Shown: positions 35,035 to 48,911 of the stretch, in pieces
Layout of the letters: every line of letters starts with the position of its first letter
Position numbering within the stretch: position 1 is the first letter of the stretch
Assembly (NCBI GenBank): GCA_018907035.1
Contig: JACCIC010000014.1
Span: forward strand, 1,419,001 to 1,483,000
Reading direction: 5' to 3'
Source of the DNA: Sycobia sp. Sy_11
Taxonomy: Eukaryota; Arthropoda; Insecta; Hymenoptera; Epichrysomallidae
Length of the DNA: 64,000 nucleotides
Translations under genes and position numbers: made by a program
Notes under the pieces: model-generated
The model's input: only the letters and a program-made list of their open reading frames with translations
What the model was told of the DNA's origin: nothing
Databases searched by the model: none

Positions 35035-35340
35035 AGTTTCGCTAGGTTGTGATTTGATTGCTGTTGAAACAGACGGATTTGAATAAAACCCATATTTCTC
35101 AAAGTTTTTTTTATTTTCATTCGATAACAGACAGTTGCATTATTGATCATCAGTTAAATCCATTGTATAGGGCAAAATTTAAGTGTTAATTTGATACACG
35201 CTTAACGAAAAACAATTATTAGAAATGAGACTAAATCAAATCAGTAGACAATGGATAATCGTCGCGCCGCAAAACAATATATTAATAATTGAATTATCAT
35301 CAGAAAATTTTTCCTTCAAACTTTTTCCGTTGATAAATGT
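34650..35340. other. AT-rich stretch with short TG/GA SSR
   Basis: TG then GA arrays at about 34990-35028; nothing else recognised. Confidence 0.5.
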
Positions 35341-35355
35341 CTCATTTGACCATAG

Positions 35356-35478
35356 GATGCCATTAAAAGTTTAAATGAAAGATTCATTCGTAAATGGCGA
35401 AAGTTCTTTAGAGCTCGGCTAAGAGACGAAAAAAGAAATCAAGTAATTTTGCTAATTTCCCTATTGCAAGTTTTAGCG
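35356..35478 (+). CDS. candidate internal exon, 41 codons, unknown gene
   Basis: An acceptor (CATTTGACCATAG, AG at 35354-35355) and a perfect donor (GCG|GTAAGT at 35479) bracket exactly 123 bases, open in one frame without stop. The peptide is strongly basic then hydrophobic: SLNERFIRKWRKFFRARL followed by NQVILLISLLQVLA. The splice sites and the in-phase length make it the best-supported exon here by structure. The flanking exons and the family are not recognised. Confidence 0.3.
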
Positions 35479-35489
35479 GTAAGTTGGTT

Positions 35490-37500
35490 TCTTTTTTGAT
35501 TTAATATCCGCCAATTGGATTAAATTTGATAAATTTTATTACATCACGTTGGCGCGCGAAAGGTTCGAGTATTGTAATGGTGTACGAATATTAACAATGG
35601 GACACTTTAAGAATTCTTAAAGAAAATATTCGATCGTCTTAAACATTCAGAAATGTTTCAATGTTATTTTCAATAAGATATATAAAGTTCATGATTAAAA
35701 CAAATAAAATATCGATTTATTTTTAAGCATATTTTGAAAGTTAATCTATTTTTTACAAAGATATCATTGAAAAAAAAACACTTATTTCGTTATATTTCAA
35801 TAGTACAGAAATCGGTTTTTCAAATTTAATCGTTAGCTTTTTCTTTTGTTACTAAAACAATCGATTTAAAATCAGCTTACACTAATTCTTACGTACAATA
35901 TAGTATTTAAAACGTATAGTTTAAAAAGATCTGTATCAACGACTTTTTTTTACGTTTTTTTTTTAATATTTAACTTGTTATCTGAAAATGAACTAAGCCA
36001 ACAATTCTTCAAGAGCCATAATTCACTCTGAATCAAATCAATATAAATCCTTGAAAGGATATAAAATTGTCGAGGTGTGATTAAAGAAAAGAAAATCGTG
36101 AATATCGATTCGGAAAGCATTCGAGCCTTTCGGTATTTTATGGGCTGATAAAATTGACATTTGAGAATAAAATCGTATCTTTCTTTCTAATTCACAGTAT
36201 ACTTGCCACATTATACTACCAGCAATGTGGATAGCAGTTGAAAGCACTGAATATGAAACGACAGAGCGTTAGTCAACAATATTTGAATATAATTAAAAAA
36301 AAAAATAATACACTACCAATTTTAATAACTACATCATCGTTTACGACAATGTAAAAAAGGCAATTGTTTGTTCTCTTTGTTTCCATTGAATTTGAAAAAA
36401 TTGCTTCATCAATCCTCTTGGATAGTTTTCTGATATTATTAGAGAATATGTTATTGTTTAGAAATAAAATAATGTTTATATTTATGTGTGTGTGTGTGTG
36501 TCTGAAATCCATTGTCAATTCAATCACTGATGACGAATATACTCATTTATAAACTGCTAAATTAGTATATAAGCGCCGTAAATTTCATAAATGAAAGCAT
36601 TTAAACTCAATTTCATTTTTATTAATTTACATTTATATAAGATAATAAATAAATATGATATATTTACATAAATTTTCTTGATGTGAAAAATTGGTCCCTA
36701 ATGTAGAAAATTCTAATTCAAAGACATTTTTTTTTAAATAGAATTATTTCGATTGCGCGTTTTTCTCGATAAAGTTACTGGCGAACAATCGGTGGATTAT
36801 CGGACGTAGTCTATAATGAGGAACTTCGCCGTCAATTGATGATTATTGCCGAATTAAAATCATCTGAATTTTGATTAATAAAATATATATTCAAATGTGT
36901 ATATTATATATTTGATTCCGATGAATCCATTTGAATGAGAAAAACATAGCATTGCTAAATACAATTCAGAGAAAAGTGCAACAAACCGATATGTGGGCGT
37001 GTGAACTATTTCTCACATTTATACTAGTGATACTTATCCCTTGTTTTTAGCAGTGCTTTTTTTGAAAATAAAAAAGAGATCCCAAGAACCCCTGAATTAA
37101 TACGGCACCCAACGCCGTAAAAACCTTCCTTTAATTGTTCATCGTTAATTGAAAGAATTGCCTATCAGTTTCTAATGATCCAAAAAAGCCCGTTCATTGT
37201 TTAATCAGACGTTTCGCTTTCTTTTTTTTTTTATTCACATCGTACGGCTCAAAATAAAAAAATAAGTCGCACAGAATCGATTCGGTTATATGTACAATTT
37301 GGGTAATTTTCACGGGAGTTCTAAAAATTACACTCACACACACATACGCTTTCCAAAAAGAATGCGTGAGTATATGTATATACCCGATTCATTAGATACG
37401 TTTACGCGAAAATGTCGCGATCGGGACAATAGTATACATACACACATAATATATAGACATAGTATATGTCTAAATTTTGCAACCGCACGTCGATCACGGA
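35490..37500. other. AT-rich stretch, nothing assigned
   Basis: Stop-dense. A short (TG)n lies at about 36486-36500. ORFs at 36038-36247 and 36273-36552 have no recognisable family. Confidence 0.45.
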
Positions 37501-37556
37501 TAATTTATTTGTCGCCGTTATGTATAAGCCGATTAACTTAATCGAGCGCCCTAACG

Positions 37557-37559
<3 letters not shown>

Positions 37560-37609
<50 letters not shown>
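37560..37609. repeat. (TA)n microsatellite
   Basis: Pure TA array, followed by TATG units. Confidence 0.95.
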
Positions 37610-37612
<3 letters not shown>

Positions 37613-37786
37613 GTATGTATGTATGTATATATAAGGATCGATGAGGAAGTATACGACGAGCGTCGACGCTCCCACATAATACCTGCGCATTATCTATCAT
37701 TAAGGGCGGCGGGTATACGGCCCTGTTTTACGCTCGGTTTTCCTATCCCGCGCGGTCGCTATAGGCCACCCATCACCGCATCGAAT

Positions 37787-37790
<4 letters not shown>

Positions 37791-37845
<55 letters not shown>

Positions 37846-37846
37846 T
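37791..37846. repeat. (TC)n(AC)n compound microsatellite
   Basis: TC array to 37834 passing directly into an AC array. Confidence 0.95.
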
Positions 37847-37929
37847 TCACTCCATCTCATCCAGTGCCTCTGCCCAGGGTCAATTACGTCAGAAATTATT
37901 TTAGAAATTAAAACTCGCACGTGATATTT

Positions 37930-40900
37930 ACGCAAATACGATTCATCAATAAATAAGTAAATTAAATTAAATAAATAAAGAAATATTATTCACTTATTTA
38001 CCTTCTACTTGTGACCATTTAAAGTTGACGCTTATATTTATGTTAAATAAGTGCTTCCGGAGTATTGTGGGAAAAATTAAAATAATTTTTCTCCACTTTA
38101 CATCAGCCAATACGAAGAAAATTTAAATTTCTCTCTGATAGGCAACGTGTTAAAGTTTTTTTTCTTCAATTTTAATAATAACTATAATTATTCGTTCATT
38201 TTTAATTTTTAATATCGCAATTCTTTTTTTCACTTTTGTTTTAATAGTTAATCTGTATTAAAACCTGATTTACAGGAATAATATTCGCATATTCGGAGAC
38301 TTTCAATTGCATCAATGACCATAGCTTGTTTTTTTTATTCTTTGCGGCACTTCCTTCATCACTTGTGATGTGCAAAGAAATCTACAAAAAAATTAGGAAT
38401 AAAATGTCTGGTTGAAAACAGTCTAATTCATTATATATATATAAGAAAAAAATGTGAACTACTGAAATACAAATTCTACAATGATGAAAAAAAGTCTTTA
38501 TAACAGATTATCTTAATGAGGTACTCTCAAAATTCGTTCTTGAGAGAACAGAGTTTGCGAGAGAGAGAAAATCTTGGTAAATCCAAGGCCTACTATTAAT
38601 TGGCAACTTTCCTAAATCAATACTGATGAATGACTTACACTGTACGCAAAATAATTGTTCATTATAAATCCAAGAATCTAGTTCTATGACATATGTTAAA
38701 AATTAAAGAAAGAAAAAAGAAACATTGATTAAATCTACTTATAAGTATGTTAAAAGTATGTTTTTTCCTTTATAATTTTTTGACGGTAGATCCACCGTTT
38801 TACAAAATCCATGAAAATTGAAAAATAGGTATACGAACGTAATCCTAAATGTGCCACCTTTCGAATAGTAATAGTAGTAGTCATCGAATTAATGGAAGAG
38901 ACAAGACTGCTTGAAGAACGTTGATTTTGATTCTGTTTTGAACACGTAATCTTTGGGCAACTTTTCTAGTAATAATATTCGATTGCTACATGTACTGTAA
39001 ATAATCCATCAGATCATTTAGTGAATGATCGCGTTGGTGAATAAAAGTTGGATGATTATCGATTGGAAGTCGGAAACGGAAATATAGAAGGAAATATAGA
39101 AAAATACTTTATTTTTTATATAAATCTTCTATATCGATATTAAAAGATCTTTCTTGTAAGACGAACATTGATATTGCCACTTTCAGAAATAGAGATGGGA
39201 AAATTTCTTACAATAAGAATAATTAACCATTTCTTATACTATAGATAAATTAAATAAACTCAATAGCTTCGATGCGATAAAGTTAGATATTGAAAAAAAT
39301 TCCTTAATTCGTACATCGTCAAGGAAAACCTCATTCTTTAAAATGACATCTTCTACTGTAAATTACAAGCGCGGCAGACGACATGCGTCGGAAAGCGACG
39401 TGACTTAATTAAGTCTGTCAAGCATAGAGTCCTAATAAATATTTTTGACGTTCACAAAATCTACCTGGCTTTCGGGAGAGAATTGTGTGGGACTTCGAAA
39501 CGTTTCTTCCAATGAATAAACGCGTTCTCATAATTTTTTTAATATCGCTAAATCTTTAATACAAAATTGGATAAATTGCGCGGCATTGCATTTGAAAAAT
39601 TCCCGTTCAGAGGTTCAGAATACGTTCAGAGAATGTCGCCGCATCTATACGCTCGTTCCACGCGAGTCAGTGTCAAAAGCTATCAGTGGCCGCGTATAAA
39701 CGAAATCCAGTGCACTTGTTCTTTAATAATCGACCGAATCTTTCATAATTCATTGACAAAGTTTCTTTCTTAAAAATTCCGGTTAATTCGTCAGAAGATG
39801 TGAAACTGAAATCTGAGGTGTCAGGACATTCCCTAGTCTTATACAGACAACCTCTACTGGATGTGTCTACTTATTCATGTCGATAAATATTTCTACTCGT
39901 TTCGAATCGTTGTACGAAATATTTCTAGGGAAATAATGACAATTTATGCGGAGCGGTTAAAGCGACGGAATTAACGATAAAGAAAAAATCCGAAATTCTC
40001 GGAAGATTCAATTTGAAAAAATTCGTTTATAACGATTTGTCGAAGGTTTAAAATTTGATTTAGAAACTGTTTCATTGCCTACAGAGGACTGACTCCTTTG
40101 ACTTTACGGGTAAAAGAAATATGCAGTACTCTTTCGTATTAGTGCTTTGCGAATGATTTACCAGTTCGTTACGTGGACAAAAAATATTTTACACAAATTC
40201 AATCGAAATAAATTAAAGCAACGAATTATCATTAACGTTCGGGAAAATAAAAATTTTATCTTTTTTTTTTTAATATTTTTAAATAAAATAAAATAAACTT
40301 TTAGAATATAAAATAAAATATAAAGTAATTTAAAAATATTATCATTTTAGTTATTTGGATGTCCCTAGTGGAGACGAGGTGTTGCGCTCTTGATTGAAAT
40401 ATTTAAACTGTATCTCTATCCGTCATTAACGATGGCGGACAAGGGCTAAATTGTTTAAATAATTACTTTCCTTTTACAAATTACCTATGATGAAATAACG
40501 ATAATTTTAATATATAGTTTAGTATTTGCGCAAATCATCTAGTCGGTTTGTCTGAGATGTCGATAAAAAACAATAAATAAATCTTATCGGGAAAAATCAA
40601 AAATTTCGAACTTATTACCTTTTGCTGTTCATTAGAAAGTAAGAGTGTTCATTTAATAACGTCAACATTGTTAAAATGTGATTTATGCGTTTTATAAATA
40701 AAAGGAACCTATTGAGGGAATAAAAGAAACCATTGAAAAATTAATTGATTTAAATGAAAAATTTGAATTTATTAACTGACATCTCACGCACATTGTAGAA
40801 ATTTTAGAACAAAAAACAGTTTTTCGCATAAAAGCCAAGAGACGTAAAACGTAAAATATTCTTTTTAATAGTAGACTGAACAAATTTTTTGACAGATCAA

Positions 40901-41090
40901 GACCGAAAACTTGACCAACAATTAAATGCCCGGATGAAAGTGTCGTTCACGTATGTACGGAAGACAATTCCATTGTAACAGACGCCGATTGTAAAAGCTT
41001 CGACCGTCCCCCGGCAATACTATAACTTCTATAAACGTCAATAATTATCCTTCGTAGAAATGGCGTCGTTTAACTCGAAACGGAGAAACT
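37930..41090. other. long AT-rich stretch, nothing assigned
   Basis: About 3.1 kb of stop-dense AT-rich DNA. A 68-codon ORF at 39567-39773 is more protein-like than its surroundings but unrecognised. Confidence 0.45.
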
Positions 41091-41188
41091 GCCACGCTCC
41101 AGGAGTCGCGCGAGCCTGAAAACAAAACTCAAACTTCACAAATTGCAGAAAGCCACCCCGCTCCCCCATCCTATTCACGTGCTTCGTT

Positions 41189-41229
<41 letters not shown>

Positions 41230-41302
41230 ATCTCTTATATGAACTTTTTCTCCCCAGCTCCGCGTTTCCTTTTGCTCGTAACGGACGGCTCGGTATATGG
41301 CA

Positions 41303-41368
<66 letters not shown>

Positions 41369-41478
41369 CAAGCGGGAGGGCGAGGGGGGAAAACCGCCGG
41401 GTGCACACTCGGAACTGATAATGGGAGGCTGACCAGGAGTAAGTGAGCGAATGAGCGAACGAGAGAGACCTATAGAAT

Positions 41479-41519
<41 letters not shown>

Positions 41520-41674
41520 ATTTTAAAGTAGCCAGAGTTCGCGCAGCCGTTCCGTATTTGCTGTGGCGCTGTGGCACGACAGGATAGCTGCCACCGCCGC
41601 AGCGCGTCGGCCGGAAAGAGGAAACAAGCCGGATCAGCCGCGCGCTCCTGCAACGAGCTCACTGCTGCCTTCCT

Positions 41675-41727
<53 letters not shown>

Positions 41728-42110
41728 GTTTTAAATTGTCTCTATTTCCGATTAACCGGACTCTTCTATCTCTCCCTCTCTCTCTCTCTCTGCCGCGCAC
41801 CGGAAAAGTTGGACTTTGGGCCACGGGCGCCAAAAAGGTTAAGCTCCTCCACGGTTTTTCCTCTCCCTTCCCCCTTACTTCCTTGTCCCCCCGCCCAGTC
41901 CTCTCTTTTGTTGCGCCATTACCCCGCCTCCCCCTCCTTGTCCACTTTTTTGTTGTTGTTAGTTTTCGGTTTTGGCAAAGAAGAGCTGGGGAAATGCGCG
42001 CCGGAATCGACAGATATATATATATATATATATATATAGTATTATTCGCCCCGACCAAGTTGGCGATTGCGATTGATGTGGAACGGAGGGGCGAGGGGTG
42101 GAAAATAATG
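41090..42110. other. SSR-dense GC-rich island
   Basis: (TC)n at about 41192-41226, (TA)n at 41307-41364, (GA)n at about 41483-41517, (TC)n at 41679-41723 and 41765-41791, and (TA)n at 42014-42038. A 354-codon minus-strand frame through these arrays consists largely of Tyr-Ile, Arg-Glu and Leu-Ser repeats and is not a gene. Confidence 0.8.
41307..41364. repeat. (TA)n microsatellite
   Basis: One of the longest pure TA arrays in the window. Confidence 0.95.
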
Positions 42111-42504
42111 CTTTTACAGTGAAATGCTGTACCTCGATAATTAAGTATGTTGTTGCTAATGAAGTTAACTCTTTTACAGAATCCAATTCTAAACTGTGTT
42201 TTAAGCCGGATAAACGAATGTAATATAAATGAAACGGATTTTTTTTTGCTTGCAAACGAAATTATAGATAATTTAATGATTATTTTTGTCACTCGATGAT
42301 CGTCCTTGGAAAATCTGACATTTATCCTCTTCGAGTTTTAGCGAATAAATAGTATTAAAAAAAAAGTAAAATTGTTTCATCGAAATCAAGGAAATCTTAG
42401 ATACCAATATAAATAATAAACATAAAACATTTCAATAATAATTCCATTTATTATTCACTGTTATTTATTATTTATTTTTTCCAAAAAATATTCAAATATA
42501 AATA

Positions 42505-42825
42505 TCAGTTCAGTCCTTGAAGATGAACCTTAGCGGTTCGAAACGTCGATTCTTAAAGGAAGATTTAAATTTAAAGTGATGGGTGCAGCCAGATTGTTCT
42601 TTACGAACATACAATGTACATTATTTTATTTTTATTTTCAATTTTTTTTAATTTTTAATTTTATCTAGTTTTTATTTGATTTTTTAGTAGTAATTTATAT
42701 TTCGGATTAAACGGGGCGGATTAATAAACGAGGACAATCTGACTTCCATTATATTAGTATAGTATATTATAGTATAATGACTGTAAAAATATTGATTCAT
42801 TTAGTTCAAAACAATCGACTTCGGT
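42505..42825 (+). mobile_element. hammerhead-like-hub element (copy 2, one arm)
   Basis: The box GAAGATGAACC, TTAGC, GGTTC, GAAACGTCG (42519-42549) is followed by about 270 bp that align with the minus strand of copy 1 (15.3 kb). Shared landmarks are GATTTAAATTTAAAG, GTGCAGCCAGATTG, a T-rich spacer, GAGGACAATCTGACT and the terminal TTTAGTTCAAAACAATC. The inverted second arm is not evident. The GAACC/GGTTC hairpin is intact. Confidence 0.6.
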
Positions 42826-42829
42826 ACAA

Positions 42830-45150
42830 TTTATGAGAAACATTCAAAAACGCTTATTTTGCTGCATGCAATCTTTCTCTACAAACAGTTTTTTCATCGA
42901 AAATTGCGCAAATATGTGTAAAGAATTTCGGATTTTTCACAATTCGGTCACAGACCGCCGAAGCTTTATGGGACACCAAGATTAAATTTGCGAATTAATC
43001 TTCATCGAACGAATGTATAGTTCAACAAATATGTCTCTTCGTGAGAACTGCAAGTCTTATTGATACAATTATTGATTTTTCGTTTCGTATTTTCCGCGAT
43101 CAATTCGAAAAATCGTAATTTTTATGGATTTCCACATGAATATTTGATTGCCCCTTTAAAAAAATCTTTACGATATTCGATATCCCGATGTCAGTATACT
43201 AATTTATGTCGAAATCGACAGTGGATGATTCTCGATTGTTCGTCCCATTTGTACGCGTTCTCGATACGTCGAAGAATTAATATAATAACAATAATAATGA
43301 ATAATTCCCGTTTCGCTCTACATTGTTAGATTCAATAACGAAATGCTTTCGGAAAACGAAGTCAGACTCTGCAGGGCCAAAGTACCGGTAGAATTTTGTC
43401 ATTCGAGCATTGTCAAACACGACTCGAAAGTTCGTGTTAAATATGTGATATATATGGCCTGAATTAGATATGACGTACAATTGTATATTTATTATTAAGC
43501 GTGCGGAAGTTTCTAGTTATGTGTATTTACGTTGAACGTATAATGGCCACTGTTTTCTTAACAAAACTGAAATATATGGAACGATTGTACTGCGAGAGAC
43601 AAGTAATTGATGGAATTCGTGAGTGGCGCTCAAATTTCCGTGTATGTATCTTATGTATATACCGAATTTCACAAAAACTATACGTTGCATATGAAATAAT
43701 TTATGTATAAATGGCTCGTGACAGTTTTAAGTGAAAAGGTACATACAGAAAAGAAATATTTTAAACATTTAAATCTCTTACTATTCGTTCGTTTGTTTTT
43801 ATTTATGCTCTTGGCAATACTCAATCGAGAGCTCTGTACTATATTTATATCGGCAAATACAATGTACTTTTACGCGAAAAAAAAAAAATTCGAATCCTTC
43901 GCACAACAAAAAATCATTGAGTTTTAGAATCGGGTTAATGTCAGAGACGATAATGGATTCGCGTAACTCGAATTCCATGAGTACATCACATCAAAAAGTA
44001 ATATAGAAAATCATGAATAATCGTTATGAATTATTTTTTATTCAATATGAAGTCATTTGAAATAGTATGCGTCACTTATGTGACGTTATAAGGACTTTTA
44101 TATCAATGCAATGAATATTTATATCAATAGAAATTACAATGTAATAAGTAGAATAAGAGACCAGGAAATTTACTATTTACTTTTATACAAAATAAGCTCT
44201 TTAAAGTAACTTTTGAGAATTATGTTTTTTTATGCTCTTGTTTTACCAATACTACAGATTTCGAGGCACTTCGAAACTTCTCTTAAGTTTGCTCAATTGT
44301 TGACTATCTAATAAACAATTATGCTGTCAAAAAGTCTTTTGAAATTCTTTTATACTTTACGATTGTTTGAGGTACAGTGGCGTTTCTTAGATGAATTTCC
44401 TCAATTCTTTCTATCGAAAGCACAGGAAAAAATTTTATCACCCATATAAATGCATGAAAAGTTTATCATTGCTTTTCAAAGTGTGCTCTTTAAATATCAT
44501 TAGTGGTGGCACGCACAGAGATCAAAATTAATTATATCCAGCTATGTCACGAAAATAATGTTTTCAATTTTACGGAAGATCTAACAATGCATCGAAGAGT
44601 TAAAAAGCGTTGAAATGAAAATCTATCAATAGTTACAATTATATTTACTGGGCAATTGTAAAATGCTCCTTATATACGTAATATGTATTATACGCGTAAA
44701 TATCACCAATCTGATGTTAAATTTGCGAAAAAGACATTGATAAGAATATGACATCAAATCCTAATATATATATGGCAGAAAACTATATGTTACGTGTACC
44801 GAAAGAGAATCTGATATCATATAGTACTTTTTTATATACAATTAATATTCGATAATTGTAAAATTTCTCAATTACACCTGTAATATTTGATGATCTTTAT
44901 TGTATTGTAGTGTAGCTCTTATGCATCTTAACTTGCTCTATATCTATGGTATTGATCAGCATTACATGAAATTATTGAAATTGATGCTTAGCCTGGAAAT
45001 GTCGGCATAACAATCGTATATCTATAACAGAAACTTCAAAATCTATTATTTCACTGTTTACTAAGCTCTGAATTTTCGTACAATGATTCGTATACAATAA
45101 TGCCTAGTTACAATGATTTTCACGATAATCGTAAAATGGAATGTAAAGGA
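42830..45150. other. AT-rich stretch, nothing assigned
   Basis: ORFs at 43060-43329, 43501-43710 and 43703-43927 are moderately hydrophobic and unrecognised. An AAAAAGTAAT motif near 43990 resembles mariner-type termini but has no partner. Confidence 0.4.
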
Positions 45151-45450
45151 TTAATTCCGTTGATCCCTCTAGCAAGTTGCTTTTTTCCCCTCACGGGTCC
45201 GACGACACATTACAGAGGAGACGATATGTGTCGAGCGATTCGATCATTATGAATTCCAAGTAATTGACCGATGACGATCGCGATGAACAATCACGTCGGG
45301 AATCTTTGAAGTTTTCGGAATGATTATTATATTATAATACGCCGAATATTCGCGGGTCATCATCCTGCCCTGACTAATCAAACGTCGTGTAATTAAGCGG
45401 CTGTCTCTACGGCCAACTGTCCACAAGAGAGAACTCCGTCGTCCCCTCGG

Positions 45451-45492
<42 letters not shown>

Positions 45493-45640
45493 CCTGTCTC
45501 TCTTCAATCTTGATTACTATGGGGTGTCACGGAGGAGGAGTAGCGTCGCCCCCGCGACTTCGGATGATCCTCGACGAACGGAATGAGACGGTCAATAATA
45601 TAATAATTGTATTCCTCCCCCAATGCGGTCAGTGCATTAG
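45150..45640. other. GC-moderate block with (TC)n
   Basis: (TC)n at about 45454-45487. No gene recognised. Confidence 0.5.
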
Positions 45641-45899
45641 ATTGCTCGATAATAGCTTATCTAGGAGAAATAAGTTTTGTGTATACATTCTATATATATA
45701 TGTGCGTGTGTAGGTATATGTATTCATGTGTGTGTCTATTACGTGTACTCGAATAATCAACCTTCGTACAAAATCATTATATTGAAGCACGAACTGAGAA
45801 TTTCTAAGACGAAAGATATATTTTATGCTTTAATTTTTTTATCATGGCGATTGCATCAAGAATTGTTTATAGAATGATATATAAAAATAAAAAAATTGC

Positions 45900-46167
45900 G
45901 CAGTTCTGAGGAGAAATCGCGAATTTTGTTAGAATAAATAATACAATTAGTTAGAAAATTTAATTTCATTTAATTAATATGTACCGGATATTGTGTCTTA
46001 TTAAAATATCGGGGATCGCTGATATTGGAGAATTGCGTAAAAGCAACCTTCACTGGTATAGGACTTTGGGTGATTCAAGTGAAACGGAGAAGTAGCTGTC
46101 ATGCTTTCATACTCTAAAAAATGCAATAACATTCTACTGTAATATTGACAGGCTTAATTCAAGGTGC

Positions 46168-46168
<1 letters not shown>
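45900..46168. other. AT-rich stretch, nothing seen
   Basis: No features recognised. Confidence 0.5.

Positions 46169-46210
<42 letters not shown>
46169..46210. repeat. (TA)n microsatellite
   Basis: Pure TA array followed by an acceptor-like ATTTTCTTTAG at about 46222. Confidence 0.95.
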
Positions 46211-46215
<5 letters not shown>

Positions 46216-46222
46216 TTCTTTA

Positions 46223-46552
46223 GTCTGGATTTACCAGACCACATCAATACACCGAATGACGACGCCCCTGGGTCACTAATATCCATTTTTACGTTTCTAT
46301 ACGCAATTCGCCACGCAATTTCATCGCCCCCTCGAAAATTACGTCCGTTTGCGCGTGCGCCGAAAAGCAATAAAATGTAATTCCTCCGCGCCCTCGACTA
46401 GTCCCGCAAAAATAGACGGCTTAAAGGCGAGCTCTATATGTCTATATGTCAGTCTTCTTACAGACAAGCCAAAGAACGCGCGCGCGGCCCTCTATATCGA
46501 AGCGAGCAGCTTTTCTCGAACGCCCGATCTGTTCAGCGCGTGTTATCCCGAG

Positions 46553-46607
<55 letters not shown>

Positions 46608-47280
46608 ATAATGCGAGAGAGCGTCGCTTTGGCCGCCGCTTATATAAGAGACGGCGGAAAAGGGATAGAATTGAGTCCGATATCCCTTCGTGGCGCGTAG
46701 TCCAGTAGACCTGTCCATATACATATATAGATACGTATTCGTTTATCTCTTGAACAAGACGCCTTTCTCCCCCGCCGCCTCTCCTCGGCATTGCTCTGTT
46801 GCCTTATATGAAGAGGGACGGGTCCGCTTAACTCCCACGCGCCGATCGGACGCACGTCCTTCGCGCTCGGGCGCGGAAAGTGTAACTCGTTGTCGAACGT
46901 CCGTTACACGTCCGCGAGATCGACAAGTTGCTTGTGTATAGCGCCACTCCCATCCCTCTTTCCCCCGCCCCTCCCCCCTCCCCGTCAACTCTTTTATTTC
47001 TCGCCTCGACGCGACTTTTATCCCCTAGATCCGGGGATGTATAAATTGTCGGTAGGATCTCCCTCGCTCTCCCACTATCTCTCTTTCGCCCTTTATTTTC
47101 GTTCAAAAGGAATGGAGGTTCGACCAATGGTCCATCCTCGCGACAGCGTCCGTGTGAAACTGTGGATTACATATATGCATGTAGGAAGCGCTTGGAAAGT
47201 AACGAGGATTCATTGAGCGAGATGGATTGGTGATTGGTAAAATGCTAGTCAAAGGCAAATCAAGCGTGAGACTTTTTGTC
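46223..47280. other. GC-rich island, possible exon at its left end
   Basis: From 46223 a plus-strand frame is open for about 50 codons to TAA near 46380, including DLPDHINTPNDDAPGSL. The minus strand is also open. The rest is CpG-rich with (TA)n at 46555-46601. No family is recognised. Confidence 0.25.
46555..46601. repeat. (TA)n microsatellite
   Basis: TA array embedded in a GC-rich island. Confidence 0.95.
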
Positions 47281-47289
47281 AAGAGATAG

Positions 47290-48905
47290 AGAAAATTTAC
47301 TTGTTCTTTCATTTCTTTCGTCGTTCAAAATTATTTTTTTTTAAGAATTAATTCACATAATTAATTCACATTCTGCCCCGTTCTCCCATTTCCTTCCATA
47401 TCTTTTAAAGGATTGAAGAAGAAAAATCGTAGATGGATAAGATCAGACTATTTGACATCTTCGGTGAGAATCTTGATGCGAATAAGTGCGTGATCCCTGT
47501 GCGTCAGTGATCTGAGACCAAATGGAATCAAATGGTATCGAATATACATTTATACGTATATATCGAATATATGGACTCTATATCGCGTTGCCAAGTCGAC
47601 ATTGAAAAATTGTCGTTTGGTCTATTATAGAATACGACTCGATCGTATGCTAGTTCAATCAATCACCTTAAATGATATCGACGCCTTTTGGAATTTCAAC
47701 AAGTCCACTTTTTCTTTGAGCACACGTAACATCGCTATAATTCGAGTAGCAAATGAGAAAAAGAGCGAGTCGCGTTCTTTGGCTTGATAGCAGCACGAAT
47801 TATGAACTTGGAACAAAATCTCGGCCCTACTTCAATTGATTTGAAAAGCCAAGTCATTCCTTGATCATCAACGCGAAGAACAAGTTCGGTTAAGACCTTT
47901 ATTACTCTTCCGATACATAATAACGAATACGTTTATTACAAAACATTTAAGAAGTTGCTGTTCATTTTCAAATATTGAACCATGGAGTTTTGAATTATCA
48001 TTTGTAGAACATCAATCGATATTTCATCGAGCTTTCACAATCATAAAGGATATATTCTTTACGAATGGGCCATAATAAAAATAGGTTGTTAGTATCTATT
48101 ATAATGTATAAAAAGTTTATATACGTCTAATCATGTTCAAATATTATGAATAACAGGTTAGTGTAAGAATATGCTTTGTATTTTCACCTGAAGTGTCGAT
48201 ACATAACTTTCATATGAATTGTTTTTAGTGAAATTCTGTTTTTTAATAAAACTAATTATTAATTGTCTTTGTAATCAAGCAGGATTCAGTATGTAATTAC
48301 TTTAATTTATTCAAACATCGATATAAATGCTTAAAATTGTATTCATATTCTTTAAAACTAAATTTCGAAAACTATTCAAAGGAATTTTAAAAATTCGAAT
48401 AATTCGAAATAAATCTAATTTCGTTCGCGCTAGAATAAATATATGTCAAGTAGAGCTGAGACTTTTGTAAAGGAAAAATTTCAAACCAAATATGAAACTA
48501 TATATTTATTTAATGGATAGAAAATCATCATTATACACATTGGTATTTTAAAAAAATGGTGGTTGATTCGTTTGAATAAAAAAATTACTGTATATGCCTT
48601 TTTTTATAAAATAAGTACATTTTTTCCCTACTGAAGAAAATTGGTACTCAGGCGAGGTGTGTCACTCCTTCAAAGTACAACGTGCTGCAATCCATATATC
48701 AATATATTGTTAGTGACCGTGCATCGTCCGTCAATCAATATATATATATAATCAGATAAAACCTAATTTTTTTATATCTACTACAGCTGGTCGAACGCGA
48801 ACGAAAACTTTGCTGTAGGAGTTTTTCTTACTACTGCCGAGGAGCTTGACTTTTATACTTTCTCATATTTTTAAAATACGTTTCAACTATCGATGATGGA
48901 TCTTG
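47290..48905. other. AT-rich stretch, nothing assigned
   Basis: Stop-dense; no element or RNA recognised. Confidence 0.5.
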
Positions 48906-48911
48906 GCAAGG

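Noticed and set aside
35565..35580. GGTTCGAGT resembling a tRNA B box
   Set aside because: No A box at a suitable distance and no acceptor stem pairing.
36520..36545. CTGATGA occurrences elsewhere (also near 38625 and 59630)
   Set aside because: None is followed by a hairpin and GAAA, nor preceded by a matching stem III strand, so they are not hammerheads.
41228..42292. 354-codon minus-strand ORF, the longest in the window
   Set aside because: It is open mainly because (TA)n, (GA)n and (TC)n arrays contain no stops in that frame; its protein is largely Tyr-Ile, Arg-Glu and Leu-Ser repeats.
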